The notes below the pieces were generated by a model. It saw only the letters and a list, made by a program, of their open reading frames with translations. It searched no databases and was not told where the DNA came from. Shown here piece after piece: positions 27,158-36,704 of a DNA stretch of 64,000 bases. The DNA lies in NCBI GenBank assembly GCA_964372115.1, contig CAYJPN010000010.1:1-64000 (forward strand), read 5' to 3'. The DNA comes from CG2-30-36-16 sp964372115. Its GTDB lineage: Bacteria > Bacteroidota > Ignavibacteria > Ignavibacteriales > Ignavibacteriaceae. The first letter of the stretch is position 1, and each line of letters begins with the position of its first letter. Position numbers and translations under genes: made by a program.

Positions 27158-29706
27158 CTCATCATAACCATTTTATTTGTTTTAATAAAACTTCCCACTT
27201 TCAAACGGCAAAAATAAATTCCGCTTGCCAGCTTATATTTTACTGCATCAAACTGAACCTCATACTCTCCCGGCGGTTTTTCTTCGTTTACAAGTGTGGC
27301 GATTTCTTTGCCGAGAACATCATAAATTTTTAATAAAACCCTCACCCGTCCTTCGGACACCCTCTTCCGGAGGGCGAGGGAAGGAATTGAATATTTTATT
27401 TTGGTTGTTGGGTTGAATGGATTGGGATAGTTTTGGTAAAGCACAAATTCATCGGGCACTCCAATTTCAACTTCTATTTCGGTTGAGTATTCATAACTGC
27501 CGTCGTAATCTATTTGCTTTAAGCGGTAGGAATATTTTCCGGGTTCTACATTATTATCAACAAAAGAATAAAATTGTTTTTCTGTTGTTGTCCCGCTCCC
27601 TTCAACAAAACCAACTGTTTCCCAAACTTCCTCTTTTGCTTTATCCTTTGAACTTTGTCCTTTATACTTGCCCACCTCAAACCCGTGGTTGTTTGTTTCC
27701 GTAGCAGTAATCCAGTTAAGGTGGATTTCATTATATGTAACATCCGCACTAAAAGAAAGGAGCTCAACCGGGAGCGGGATTCCATCTTCATCATAAACTC
27801 CGACACCGCCGTTAGTCGCAATCCAAATATTATTTGCAGTATCAACAGCAAGAGCATTTATTTTGTTATCATTTATATAATAGCCATGTAAAGAAAAGAA
27901 TCCATTCGGCAAGCCGGAATTGAAACTATTAAAGTAGCTCCAGTTCTCACCATCTTTTTTGTATAACCCATTATCAGTTCCGATATAAAGTTTTCCATTC
28001 TTATCAAAGACCAATGAAGAAATTTTATCAGAAAGAAGCGGTGAGTTGGCGGAGTTATAAATAGTCCAGTCTGTCCCATCAAATTTTGCCAGACCATCGG
28101 TAGTGCCTGCCCAAATATTATTTTGCGCATCTGCAGCAACCGATGCTACATAATTATGCGGCAATCCCGAATTTGCCGGAGTGTAGCTTTGCCAGATATT
28201 ATTTTCATATTTTATTAAAGCAGTACCGGAAGCAAACCAATAGATATCCCCGGTTTTTACCATCCCGTTTATACCGTAGCCGGGAAATCCGGACAATTCC
28301 ACCCAATTATTATTTGCATAATTAAATAGTCTATTGCCCGAAAAGATTGCCCATAATTTGTCTGTATCCATCCACAAATATTCAATTTCATTGTACTGAG
28401 TTTGAGGGACGTTAATACCATTAAATGTACTTCCATCATATCTATACAGAAGATCATTCGAAAAACCGTGATAGTTAGAGACATAAACATTGTTCGAGGA
28501 TGAAAAAGAGATTGAGTTTACACCGAATAAAAAAGGAGAGTTTAGATAGCCGAAATATTTCCATGTAAGGTTACTATTGTTAAGTATAGAAAAAAATCCG
28601 GGTGGTATAATGTCACCGCTGATGGGTATTTCCCCGAATGAAGAGAAGTATTTATTATTCTCCTCATCAATTAAAAGCTTTAAAATATGATTTTGTCCGA
28701 GCATTGAATTAGAAATATTGATTTGTTCGGCTGCCTGATCAAATTTTAAAAAACCATATTTCGTGCCGATCCATTTTACATTCATATCATCAATATGAAT
28801 TACATTGGTCCAATTGAACGGAAGACTAACATTCAACGGCTGTATAAAACTATTTGAGGAATCAATTATAAAAATTCCGCCGCCGTAGGGAGGGTCATAA
28901 TAATTTGCTGCAATCCATTTATTATTTTGACCGTCAATTTCAATGGAGCAAACCCAATTATAACTTCTTAAATTTATAGAAGGCATATAATTTTGCCAGC
29001 TTACACCGTTAAATTTAAAAACGCCCCCCTCAGGATTTTGATAAAATGACTGCTTTACTCCAACCCATTTATTTCCAAAGGAATCTACATTAACTACGAT
29101 TACATTATTAATTGTCAATCCGGAGTTGGAAGAGTTGTAAGTTGTCCATGTCCCACCATCTTTTTTCACAAGACCGGAATTTGTTCCGATCCATAATATA
29201 GTATTTTCAAATTCTAAGTCGTTTATAAAATCGGAAGGAAGATTCGAATTTGTTGTATTAAAAACTTCCCACGTATTGCCATCATATTTTCCAATACCGC
29301 CTCCGTTTGTACCTACCCAGATATTTCCACTTATGTCTATTGCAATTGTTCTAACATCGTTATGGGGAATACCGGAATTTGCCGAATCATATAATGTCCA
29401 CTCATTTTCTTTGAATTTCACCAATCCTTTTAAGGTAGCCGTCCACTTATATCCGGAATTGTCTACTTTAATATCAAACAAGGTATTAGTTGGAAGGAAA
29501 GAATTTCCTTTATTAAAAAACTCTTTTTCATATCCGGTTTTATTTAGTTTAGTTAATCCTGCTTGTGTAGCTATCCAAAGGACATTCCCTTCTTCCGCTA
29601 TAGCATGAACCGTTTCGCTGTTTAAGTAGTTTCTCCATTGGGGAGATGTGGATTGGGAAAAAACATTAACAGCAAATAAGAAAACAAGAATAATTGCAGC
29701 ATTCAT
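27154..29706 (-). CDS. T9SS-secreted two-component-type propeller protein
   Basis: An 850-residue paralogue of the protein at 22471, with AGAGGAAAG before the start. Signal peptide at 1-17. About fourteen reg_prop blades (W-V-G-T-N-G-G-G-I-G-K-Y-D-G and similar) extend to 640, followed by an Fn3-like module (645-750) and a CTD (755-850). The two proteins share the order of blades and the F-F-N-K-G-N-S segment near residue 70, so the whole gene was duplicated. The Fn3 loop contains a distinct inserted repeat (Y-K-G-Q-S-S-K-D-K-A-K-E) and the CTD loop the 42-bp element. It overlaps the next gene by 4 bp. Confidence 0.9.
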   Translation of the reverse strand: MNAAIILVFLFAVNVFSQSTSPQWRNYLNSETVHAIAEEGNVLWIATQAGLTKLNKTGYEKEFFNKGNSFLPTNTLFDIKVDNSGYKWTATLKGLVKFKENEWTLYDSANSGIPHNDVRTIAIDISGNIWVGTNGGGIGKYDGNTWEVFNTTNSNLPSDFINDLEFENTILWIGTNSGLVKKDGGTWTTYNSSNSGLTINNVIVVNVDSFGNKWVGVKQSFYQNPEGGVFKFNGVSWQNYMPSINLRSYNWVCSIEIDGQNNKWIAANYYDPPYGGGIFIIDSSNSFIQPLNVSLPFNWTNVIHIDDMNVKWIGTKYGFLKFDQAAEQINISNSMLGQNHILKLLIDEENNKYFSSFGEIPISGDIIPPGFFSILNNSNLTWKYFGYLNSPFLFGVNSISFSSSNNVYVSNYHGFSNDLLYRYDGSTFNGINVPQTQYNEIEYLWMDTDKLWAIFSGNRLFNYANNNWVELSGFPGYGINGMVKTGDIYWFASGTALIKYENNIWQSYTPANSGLPHNYVASVAADAQNNIWAGTTDGLAKFDGTDWTIYNSANSPLLSDKISSLVFDKNGKLYIGTDNGLYKKDGENWSYFNSFNSGLPNGFFSLHGYYINDNKINALAVDTANNIWIATNGGVGVYDEDGIPLPVELLSFSADVTYNEIHLNWITATETNNHGFEVGKYKGQSSKDKAKEEVWETVGFVEGSGTTTEKQFYSFVDNNVEPGKYSYRLKQIDYDGSYEYSTEIEVEIGVPDEFVLYQNYPNPFNPTTKIKYSIPSLALRKRVSEGRVRVLLKIYDVLGKEIATLVNEEKPPGEYEVQFDAVKYKLASGIYFCRLKVGSFIKTNKMVMMR
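27339..27380. repeat. 42-bp in-frame CTD-loop element
   Basis: Same element as at 25219 with a few base changes (CCCTCACCC, CCTCTTCCGG); fourteen codons in the same loop. Confidence 0.85.
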
Positions 29707-29723
29707 TTTTCTTTCCTCTGATG

Positions 29724-31478
29724 TTATCTTAAATATATCATTTTTTTATTATTAACAACAGAACCCGCTCTTAATTGATAAAAATAAACTCCGCTTGAAA
29801 GCTTGCTTCCGTCAAACTCAACCTCATACACTCCCGGCGGTTTTTCTTCGTTTACGAGAGTGGCAATTTCGTTTCCGAGAACATCATAAATTTTTAATAA
29901 AACCCTCACCCGTCCTTCGGACACCCTCTCCCGGAGGGCGAGGGAAGGAATTGAATATTTAATTTTTGTTGTTGGGTTAAACGGATTGGGATAATTTTGA
30001 TAAAGCACATACTCATCGGGCACTCCAATTTCAACTTCAATTTCTTTTGAGTATTCAAAGCTGCCGTCGTAATCAATTTGTTTTAAGCGGTATTTGTATT
30101 TACCCGATTCTAAATTTTCATCAAGAAAAGTGTAATTGTTTTTTTCTGTCGATGTTCCTTTACCGTTTACAAAACCGATGGTTTTCCATTCTTCATTACT
30201 TTTTATCTGTTGGCTAACGGATTCCATTTTCCTTTGAACTTCAAATCCTTTATTGTTGTTTTCCGAAGCGGTCATCCAGTTTAAACTTACATTGTTATTT
30301 TCTTTGCCAGCAGAAAAATTTATTAGTTCTACTGGAACCACTGATGGAACATAAGCTGTTGCTTCATTACTCCAGGCAGTGCCGGAAGGACCCGGACCTG
30401 AAAGGATGGTAACTCTGTACGTATAAATGGTGTTCAATTGAACAGATGTGTCAGAATAATTTAATGTGTTTGGAGGAACGGTTGCCAAAGTAGCATAGTC
30501 ACTATTATTTAATGGTAAACCTGTTTTCCTTTTAATCCTATATGTCCGGGGTGGATCAGGAGAACTGCCGGCATTCCAACTCAAATTTACTTTTAGTTCT
30601 GAAGTATCGGCTTTTGCTTTTAAAAGAGTGGGTGGAATGGGACCGGATAACGGACCTAACATAATAATATCGTCGATAAACCACCCCGCTGTAGTGAATG
30701 AATTGCCGATAAAATAAAAACCTAACTGCATGTCGCTTTCATCAGGTAAATTGAGGAAGATTGATTCAGGTCCCAAATTAGCAGTTGGATTTATTTCCCA
30801 GATGGAAGTCCAGCTAATTCCCTCGTCGGTAGTATAAGCGCACCCAATTGTTGATGACCCTAAATACCATTGAAAACAATGTTTAAACCAAAAACCAGAA
30901 ATACTAGGATGCGTTAGGAAAATTGTCTTATACATAATAAGTGACGATCCGTTTATTGGCGGTGAGTAATCAAATTTTAATTCCGGCGATTGTCCCCCGG
31001 AGAATGTGCTGTATGAAATTGTCCAGTTATTTAAACCTGTGGGACCGACAATTTCCCAATTTGTTAATCCATTTGAAAAACTTTCATTCATATATGGGTA
31101 ATTGCCGTTTGTTCTGAAATACCAGATATCGCCAGGATTACTTCCATTAGAATCATATTCAACAACACGCCAATAATATTTTATACCGGGAGTTAGTGTT
31201 CCGACAGAACTTAAATTAACCGAGTTGAAAACTGTATGCGGAAAACCACTCAAGATTAATGCAGCCGGCGTCTGATTGATTACAAAGGTAGAATCCGAAC
31301 TAAAAAAGATTTCGTTATAATTAACATCCGTCGGATTAGCCCAATATAATTCATGAGCATAGTTTCTAATTCCCCTGGCTCCAGGGGCGGTCATTGGGGC
31401 GAAGGCTTTTTCTGGTTGTGCATAAATTTCAAAATTTATTGATAATAAAATAATGACTATTGGGAAAATCTTTTTCAT
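29724..31478 (-). CDS. T9SS-secreted jelly-roll and Fn3 protein
   Basis: A 584-residue protein. Signal peptide at 1-21. An early Fn3-like segment with L-Y-W-A-N-P and Y-Y-W-R-V (40-125) is followed by a beta-jelly-roll region (130-280, N-E-S-F-S-N-G-L-T-N-W-E through G-W-F-I-D-D-I) that resembles MAM or cleaved-adhesin carbohydrate-binding folds, a further Fn3 domain (285-378), the Fn3-like module (378-480) and a CTD (490-584). This architecture suggests an adhesin or polymer-binding protein. The Fn3 loop has the S-V-S-Q-Q-I-K-S-N insert shared with 31489, and the CTD loop has the 42-bp element. Confidence 0.85.
   Translation of the reverse strand: MKKIFPIVIILLSINFEIYAQPEKAFAPMTAPGARGIRNYAHELYWANPTDVNYNEIFFSSDSTFVINQTPAALILSGFPHTVFNSVNLSSVGTLTPGIKYYWRVVEYDSNGSNPGDIWYFRTNGNYPYMNESFSNGLTNWEIVGPTGLNNWTISYSTFSGGQSPELKFDYSPPINGSSLIMYKTIFLTHPSISGFWFKHCFQWYLGSSTIGCAYTTDEGISWTSIWEINPTANLGPESIFLNLPDESDMQLGFYFIGNSFTTAGWFIDDIIMLGPLSGPIPPTLLKAKADTSELKVNLSWNAGSSPDPPRTYRIKRKTGLPLNNSDYATLATVPPNTLNYSDTSVQLNTIYTYRVTILSGPGPSGTAWSNEATAYVPSVVPVELINFSAGKENNNVSLNWMTASENNNKGFEVQRKMESVSQQIKSNEEWKTIGFVNGKGTSTEKNNYTFLDENLESGKYKYRLKQIDYDGSFEYSKEIEVEIGVPDEYVLYQNYPNPFNPTTKIKYSIPSLALRERVSEGRVRVLLKIYDVLGNEIATLVNEEKPPGVYEVEFDGSKLSSGVYFYQLRAGSVVNNKKMIYLR
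29903..29944. repeat. 42-bp in-frame CTD-loop element
   Basis: Starts CCCTCACCCGTCCTTCGGAC and ends GGAGGGCGAGGG; identical in form to 31668 and 39311. Confidence 0.88.
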
Positions 31479-31488
31479 AACCGTCTCT

Positions 31489-34400
31489 CTATTTTGTTAA
31501 AACCATTTTTCTGCTTTCAATAAAGTTTCCGGCACTAATCCGGTAAAAATAAACTCCGCTTGATAATTTGCTTCCGTCAAACTCAACCTCATACACTCCC
31601 GGCGGTTTTTCTTCGTTTACAAGTGTGGCGATTTCTTTGCCGAGAACATCATAAATTTTTAATAAAACCCTCACCCGTCCTTCGGACACCCTCTCCCGGA
31701 GGGCGAGGGAAGGAATGGAGTATTTTATTTTTGTCGTTGGGTTGAATGGATTGGGATAGTTTTGATAAAGCACGAATTCATCGGGCACTCCAATTTCAAC
31801 TTCTATTTCGGTTGAGTATTCAAAGCTGCCGTCGTAATCAATTTGTTTTAAGCGGTATTTGTATTTACCCGATTCTAAATTTTCATCAAGAAAAGTGTAA
31901 TTGTTTTTTTCTGTCGATGTTCCTTTACCGTTTACAAAACCTAAGTTTTTCCATTCTTCATTACTTTTTATCTGTTGGCTAACGGACTTCGTTTCGCTCA
32001 ACTTTTTCCTTTGAACTTCAAATCCTTTGTTGTTGTTTTCCGAAGCGGTTAACCATGTTAAAAAGACAGTTCCATTTTCAGCGTCTCCGGTAAACGAAAC
32101 CAGTTCTACCGGTAACGGAAAATCCAGTGACTCATCGGCGCCCATATAAGGATGAATTTGATTTCTTGGCTCACCATCAATATCTGTTTGAACAATTGGG
32201 ATGGGCGTCCCTGTCAGGTCAACATCACCTAACGAAGCGCCGGTTAAATGAAGATCATATGCAGAGACGAAATTAACATCTTTGCTTGTTGAGTTTTGTT
32301 CCTGCCCGGTATAGATTTGCCAGTCGTTGATATAAAAAGCATAATTTGTTTTCCACTTTCCAAAAAAGGTTCCGGGCGGAGAATAATAATTATTATAGTC
32401 CAATTCAGGACCACGTCTATCATCTTCAATATCGATAGCTAAGTTTACCCAATTCGCGGCGCTGGTGGTTCTTCTGTTTATTACAATATTATTTTTTATC
32501 TTAAAACTAAAACCGGCGTTATATGTTTGATTTTGTCTGAGTATTCCAGCGCTCAGTTTTAGCCCGGAATAATTTCCATATATTAAAATTGTATTGTTAT
32601 AGATTAAAATATTGCTCGCGTATTCGCCGTTAAAATTTATACCTTCTATCTCGGTATCGGTGTTGTTCCCGAGAGTAATAAAGTTGTTAAAAATTTTCTG
32701 ACTTGACACATTAGGTACAGAAATGCCGGTTACTTTTTCGGTACCGTTAATATTGAAAATTTTATTGCCTGATATTGTGGGTGAATAGCCGCTGCAGTAT
32801 ATACCGATTACAGTATCGACAACAATTGAAGAACTGTTATAAATAGAACAACCTGTTATTTTGGAAATATCGGCGCTGCCAATAAAAACACCAGTCTTCA
32901 TAAAATTGTTAATCTCACAATTTTTTATTTCAATCTGTGAGTTATAACTGCCGAGCAAAAAATTAACTCCTATTAGTGGAGGTGTTTGTTCATTACCGGA
33001 AATGCCGCATTCCGAAATTAAGATGTTGCTGTTTTGGAAATAGTCGGAATTATCAAATAAAATAATTCCTTTCTCTTTTTTATTACATATAGCCGTTAGA
33101 TTACAATATTGAAGAGTAACGTTTGTAGCGTCATTAAAGCTAACCGCATTGCCAAAAGGCGATGTGTTTTTAATTGTTAATGTTTTTGTTGTTCCGCTTC
33201 CCCCTGCCCTGCCGTCAAAAACTATGTTTGATGAGTTATTAAAAATAACAGTGCTTGGTTTATCGGAGGAAAGAATTAATTGAGAAACGTTTGCTGCCGG
33301 ATAGATTGTTACTTTGTTGCTGTCGTTTGTATTTTGAACGTAGGGTATAACGATTGGAAATACTTCGGCGGCGGGATTGTATGAATCAGTTATTTCAATA
33401 TTAACCGGTCCGGTTAATATTGAGCTGTTAAGAAAATTTAAAGCATCATTTATTTTATTAAAGTTTTCATTCGAACCGATTTTAAATGTACCGGATACTC
33501 CGCCGTTACCAACAACATGATAACCGGCGGCAAGCGCAGTATCGGGGATAACAGAAGGACAGCATCCCTGAGACTCAATTAATGTGCAGGTTGCGTCAAT
33601 CATATTCCCAATCTGTGCGGTTGGGGCAATATCAAACACGAGCCAGAAATAAACGGCTTTGTCTACACCATAGTATATATGGCTTAAATTTCCTATTTCG
33701 AATTCATTGCCGGGATTTTCAACTGTTGCACCAATCTGATGCTGTGTACTAAACTGCGGATTGTAACCGGTAGAATATAATTTTGCGCGAAGGATATCGG
33801 AAGTATTGGAAGTGCCGGTTGTATTAAATTTTAATTTTGTCATCCAGGGAGGAGTTAAAACCGGACCCGGGTGGCGGCAGTGCAGAATCCCGATTATTTT
33901 TTGGTTCGGCGTACCGGCGAATAAAGTATCGGGAACTTGATAAAGTTTTACAGGCCCATAATTGTTTATCGGGAAAAATATAATTTGAGTATTTTCGGGA
34001 AGCAAACTTAGCGGACTAATATTATTATCCGAAACAGTATTTGATAAAGAAAAAAAATCCGGCAACGGAGAAGATAAGGAGACGCTGATAAAATTGTTTA
34101 ATCCCCCATTAATATTAGTTATTCCTATTGAGCAGCTTATATCGCCATTTCCTGAAGATGAGCCATAACTGAATATCATGCTTCCATCAAACTCAGAAAA
34201 TATTACTTGAAAACTTTTTCTGTTTGTTATAAAACTATCTTGCCATCGGATATTTTTCCACTGAACAACAAAATATCTTGCCGGGTAAGCGCCCACAGTT
34301 TTATAACTAATTTCAGATTGAGCATCGGCATACAAGTCATCCCATAAAGGGGCAATAAAATTTTTATATGCGGGATTAGCAAGATCATTAATATTTCCGG

Positions 34401-34662
34401 CGCCGTTGTATGCGGCTCCAAGTTGAACCCATCCATTTGTAGAAATTTTAGCTGTAGTAAAAACTGAATCGGCAAAATTAAATGGGAACGGCAGCGCTAC
34501 TATCTCGGAGCCATCATCGCCAGCAGCCGAGCTTATAGTTCCGCCTGAAATTTCATCATAATACTCATATCCGGAGCTTGCCGTATAATTGAAGAACACC
34601 TGTGCATGTGAATTGAACGATAGTCCTGAAAACAGGATGAAGAAAAATATAATCGTTTTCAT
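31489..34662 (-). CDS. T9SS-secreted parallel beta-helix protein
   Basis: A 1057-residue protein with GAGG before the ATG. Signal peptide at 1-20. Residues 20-190 look like the repeated F-P-F-x-F ... I-S-T-N-G-W-V-Q-L-G domain common on Bacteroidota surface proteins. Residues about 390-770 are rich in N-x-I-x-x-N and I-x-x-C/N-x-I turns (for example I-E-I-K-N-C-E-I-N-N), the pattern of a right-handed parallel beta-helix, a fold used for polysaccharide lyases and binding. An Fn3-like module (855-955) and CTD (963-1057) end it. No catalytic residues can be assigned. The terminal 270 bp are almost identical to those of the gene at 29724. Confidence 0.87.
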   Translation of the reverse strand: MKTIIFFFILFSGLSFNSHAQVFFNYTASSGYEYYDEISGGTISSAAGDDGSEIVALPFPFNFADSVFTTAKISTNGWVQLGAAYNGAGNINDLANPAYKNFIAPLWDDLYADAQSEISYKTVGAYPARYFVVQWKNIRWQDSFITNRKSFQVIFSEFDGSMIFSYGSSSGNGDISCSIGITNINGGLNNFISVSLSSPLPDFFSLSNTVSDNNISPLSLLPENTQIIFFPINNYGPVKLYQVPDTLFAGTPNQKIIGILHCRHPGPVLTPPWMTKLKFNTTGTSNTSDILRAKLYSTGYNPQFSTQHQIGATVENPGNEFEIGNLSHIYYGVDKAVYFWLVFDIAPTAQIGNMIDATCTLIESQGCCPSVIPDTALAAGYHVVGNGGVSGTFKIGSNENFNKINDALNFLNSSILTGPVNIEITDSYNPAAEVFPIVIPYVQNTNDSNKVTIYPAANVSQLILSSDKPSTVIFNNSSNIVFDGRAGGSGTTKTLTIKNTSPFGNAVSFNDATNVTLQYCNLTAICNKKEKGIILFDNSDYFQNSNILISECGISGNEQTPPLIGVNFLLGSYNSQIEIKNCEINNFMKTGVFIGSADISKITGCSIYNSSSIVVDTVIGIYCSGYSPTISGNKIFNINGTEKVTGISVPNVSSQKIFNNFITLGNNTDTEIEGINFNGEYASNILIYNNTILIYGNYSGLKLSAGILRQNQTYNAGFSFKIKNNIVINRRTTSAANWVNLAIDIEDDRRGPELDYNNYYSPPGTFFGKWKTNYAFYINDWQIYTGQEQNSTSKDVNFVSAYDLHLTGASLGDVDLTGTPIPIVQTDIDGEPRNQIHPYMGADESLDFPLPVELVSFTGDAENGTVFLTWLTASENNNKGFEVQRKKLSETKSVSQQIKSNEEWKNLGFVNGKGTSTEKNNYTFLDENLESGKYKYRLKQIDYDGSFEYSTEIEVEIGVPDEFVLYQNYPNPFNPTTKIKYSIPSLALRERVSEGRVRVLLKIYDVLGKEIATLVNEEKPPGVYEVEFDGSKLSSGVYFYRISAGNFIESRKMVLTK
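31668..31709. repeat. 42-bp in-frame CTD-loop element
   Basis: Same 42-bp element as 29903, encoding L-A-L-R-E-R-V-S-E-G-R-V-R-V. Confidence 0.88.
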
Positions 34663-34737
34663 AATAACCTCTTAGCTACGAAAATACATCAATCACAATC
34701 TACAATCTTTTTAAGCAAAATAAAATATTGATTAGGG

Positions 34738-36513
34738 TTATTTTGTTAAAACCATTTTTCTGCTTTTAATAAAGTCTCCGGCATTAATCCGGTAAAAATA
34801 GACCCCGCTTGAAAGCTTGCTTCCGTCAAACTCAATCTCATATTCGCCCGGCGGTTTTTCTTCGTTTACGAGCGTTGCGATTTCGTTTCCGAGGATGTCG
34901 TAAACTTTTAATAAAATGTTTTGTACAGACGCACCGCTGTGCGTCTCTACAGAAGGAATTGAATATTTTATTTTTGTGCTTGGGTTAAACGGGTTCGGGT
35001 AATTCTGATAAAGCGCAAACTCACTAACAACATTAACCTCAACTTCAATTTCATTTGAATATTCATAACTGCCGTCGTAATCAATTTGTTTTAATCTGTA
35101 TTTGTATTTACCCGATTCTAAATTTTCATCAAGAAAAGTGTAATTGTTTTTTTCTGTCGAAGTTCCATTACCGTTTACAAAACCTGCTGCGTGCCAAACT
35201 GCATTACTTTTTACTTTCTCCTTTATACTTTCAACTTGTTTCCTTTCTACTTGAAATCCTTTGTTGTTTGTTTCGGTGGCAGTAGTCCATTTTAAATGCA
35301 CATTATTTTTTTTAACCAGTGCGCTGAAACTTGTAAGTTCTACAGGAACAAATGTGTGTATCCCGCGTCTTGCAAGTATCTCGGAATCGCCCGTTGAGTA
35401 ATCGTACCAGACAACCGAAAAATCTATATACGGCGCACCGAGAGGACCGTTAATTCCCCAGCAAATTCTTGGGCGAGAGGAACTTTCCGGGTTATCGGAT
35501 AAGTTTGTTGAGTCCTGCCATGTTACACCAACGTTAGAAGAATACTTAAAAAATATATCGGAGTTATTATACGCAGGCGCTGTATGCGAATCGTCCGACC
35601 ACGTGAAATAGAGTTCATCACCCAAAGCCAAAAGACAGGGTGTATTAGAGTTGCCGCTGTTGTTTGTAATATTCAACGGAGATGTCCAGGTGCCGCCGCT
35701 GTCATTAGAACTTAGTAAGTAAATTTCATCATGATTAAAAGTTATTATATCATCTGACGCGATATAAAGTTTGCCGAAATTATTCGATGTTAAGAATATT
35801 CTATTCTGCGGGCGGGCATCATTAGTTATGTTAACCGGTGTTGTCCAGTTCGTTCCACCATCTATAGATTTCGAAAAATAGATGTCGCTTAAAGGATAAG
35901 TCGTCATCTCTGTCCAGGCGCAATACAGTGTGTTCCAATCAGCAAATAACTGTACCCAGCGGGAATTTGTTAAAGGTGAATTTGAGATATTCTGCGCCGG
36001 CGCCCAGTTCAACCCGAAGTCAGTAGATTTAGCAAAATATATTTCGGCAATGTTATTAACCTTTTGCTCCCACACCGCGTAAACTGTATTCCAGTTAACT
36101 GCTATCTGTGGCGTGATTGAGCCTGAAGACATACCCGACAATCCTTGCATCGGGCTCCAGGTTTGTCCCCAATCGGTCGAGCGTTGAAAAATAATTTCAT
36201 AATCTCCGGCAAGCTGATGATAAAGCGCATAAACATTAGAACCGTATGCGGCAACAACCGGCCATCCGCAAACATTTGAGGAATTGGATAACAAAACATT
36301 TGGTCCCCATGTTTCACCGTAGTTGCTTGAGTACTTATACATTATTTGCCCATTATCTCCCCAAACAACATAAAAATCATTCATGGAAGAAAAAACAGAA
36401 TGGTAATCGGATGTTGCGCTCGGTGTATTAGATAAATCATATGTGGGATAAAAGAATGTTTGAGCGTTTATCAATAAAGTAAAACCGAAAAGTAATATTA
36501 AAAATTTCTTCAT
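34738..36513 (-). CDS. T9SS-secreted sialidase-like (BNR) propeller protein
   Basis: A 591-residue protein with GAGG before the start. Signal peptide at 1-17. Residues 20-390 contain regular BNR/Asp-box blades (S-x-D-x-G-x-x-W, e.g. S-T-D-W-G-Q-T-W, S-I-D-G-G-T-N-W), the pattern of exo-alpha-sialidase propellers. The catalytic arginine triad and Tyr/Glu pair of true sialidases cannot be recognised by eye, so binding rather than hydrolysis is possible. An Fn3-like module (395-495) and CTD (500-591) follow. The CTD loop has the GACGCAC palindrome (34928-34945) and the Fn3 loop an insert reading V-E-S-I-K-E-K-V-K-S-N. Confidence 0.87.
   Translation of the reverse strand: MKKFLILLFGFTLLINAQTFFYPTYDLSNTPSATSDYHSVFSSMNDFYVVWGDNGQIMYKYSSNYGETWGPNVLLSNSSNVCGWPVVAAYGSNVYALYHQLAGDYEIIFQRSTDWGQTWSPMQGLSGMSSGSITPQIAVNWNTVYAVWEQKVNNIAEIYFAKSTDFGLNWAPAQNISNSPLTNSRWVQLFADWNTLYCAWTEMTTYPLSDIYFSKSIDGGTNWTTPVNITNDARPQNRIFLTSNNFGKLYIASDDIITFNHDEIYLLSSNDSGGTWTSPLNITNNSGNSNTPCLLALGDELYFTWSDDSHTAPAYNNSDIFFKYSSNVGVTWQDSTNLSDNPESSSRPRICWGINGPLGAPYIDFSVVWYDYSTGDSEILARRGIHTFVPVELTSFSALVKKNNVHLKWTTATETNNKGFQVERKQVESIKEKVKSNAVWHAAGFVNGNGTSTEKNNYTFLDENLESGKYKYRLKQIDYDGSYEYSNEIEVEVNVVSEFALYQNYPNPFNPSTKIKYSIPSVETHSGASVQNILLKVYDILGNEIATLVNEEKPPGEYEIEFDGSKLSSGVYFYRINAGDFIKSRKMVLTK
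34928..34945. repeat. In-frame palindrome, GACGCAC family, copy 2
   Basis: GACGCAC-cgct-GTGCGTC, flanked by TTTTGTACA as in copy 1, in the CTD loop; encodes T-H-S-G-A-S-V-Q. Confidence 0.87.
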
Positions 36514-36659
36514 CGCAACCTCACTAATAATATTGATTGTATATTAAAAAAAATAGCTGCCACAAACTCAACTTACTCACCTGGTTTTTGTCTTCAATTA
36601 TTTACACAGTATTTTGGTTACCCGGCGGATTTTATCACTCAATCATTTTTGCAGCAGCG

Positions 36660-36692
36660 CTTTGTGCCGGAAGAGATGCTTCCGGCACAAAG
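36660..36692 (-). terminator. Strong 13-bp hairpin after the VIT/VWA gene
   Basis: CTTTGTGCCGGAA, seven-base loop, TTCCGGCACAAAG: a perfect 13-bp stem starting 12 bases beyond the stop of the gene at 36705. No U-tract follows on either strand, so it may be a factor-assisted terminator, an mRNA 3-prime protector or a dispersed palindrome. Confidence 0.5.
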
Positions 36693-36704
36693 CCAATAAT
36701 TAAT

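Noticed and set aside
34738..36513. Functional exo-alpha-sialidase
   Set aside because: Asp-box blades are visible but the catalytic arginine triad and nucleophile cannot be identified; named only sialidase-like.
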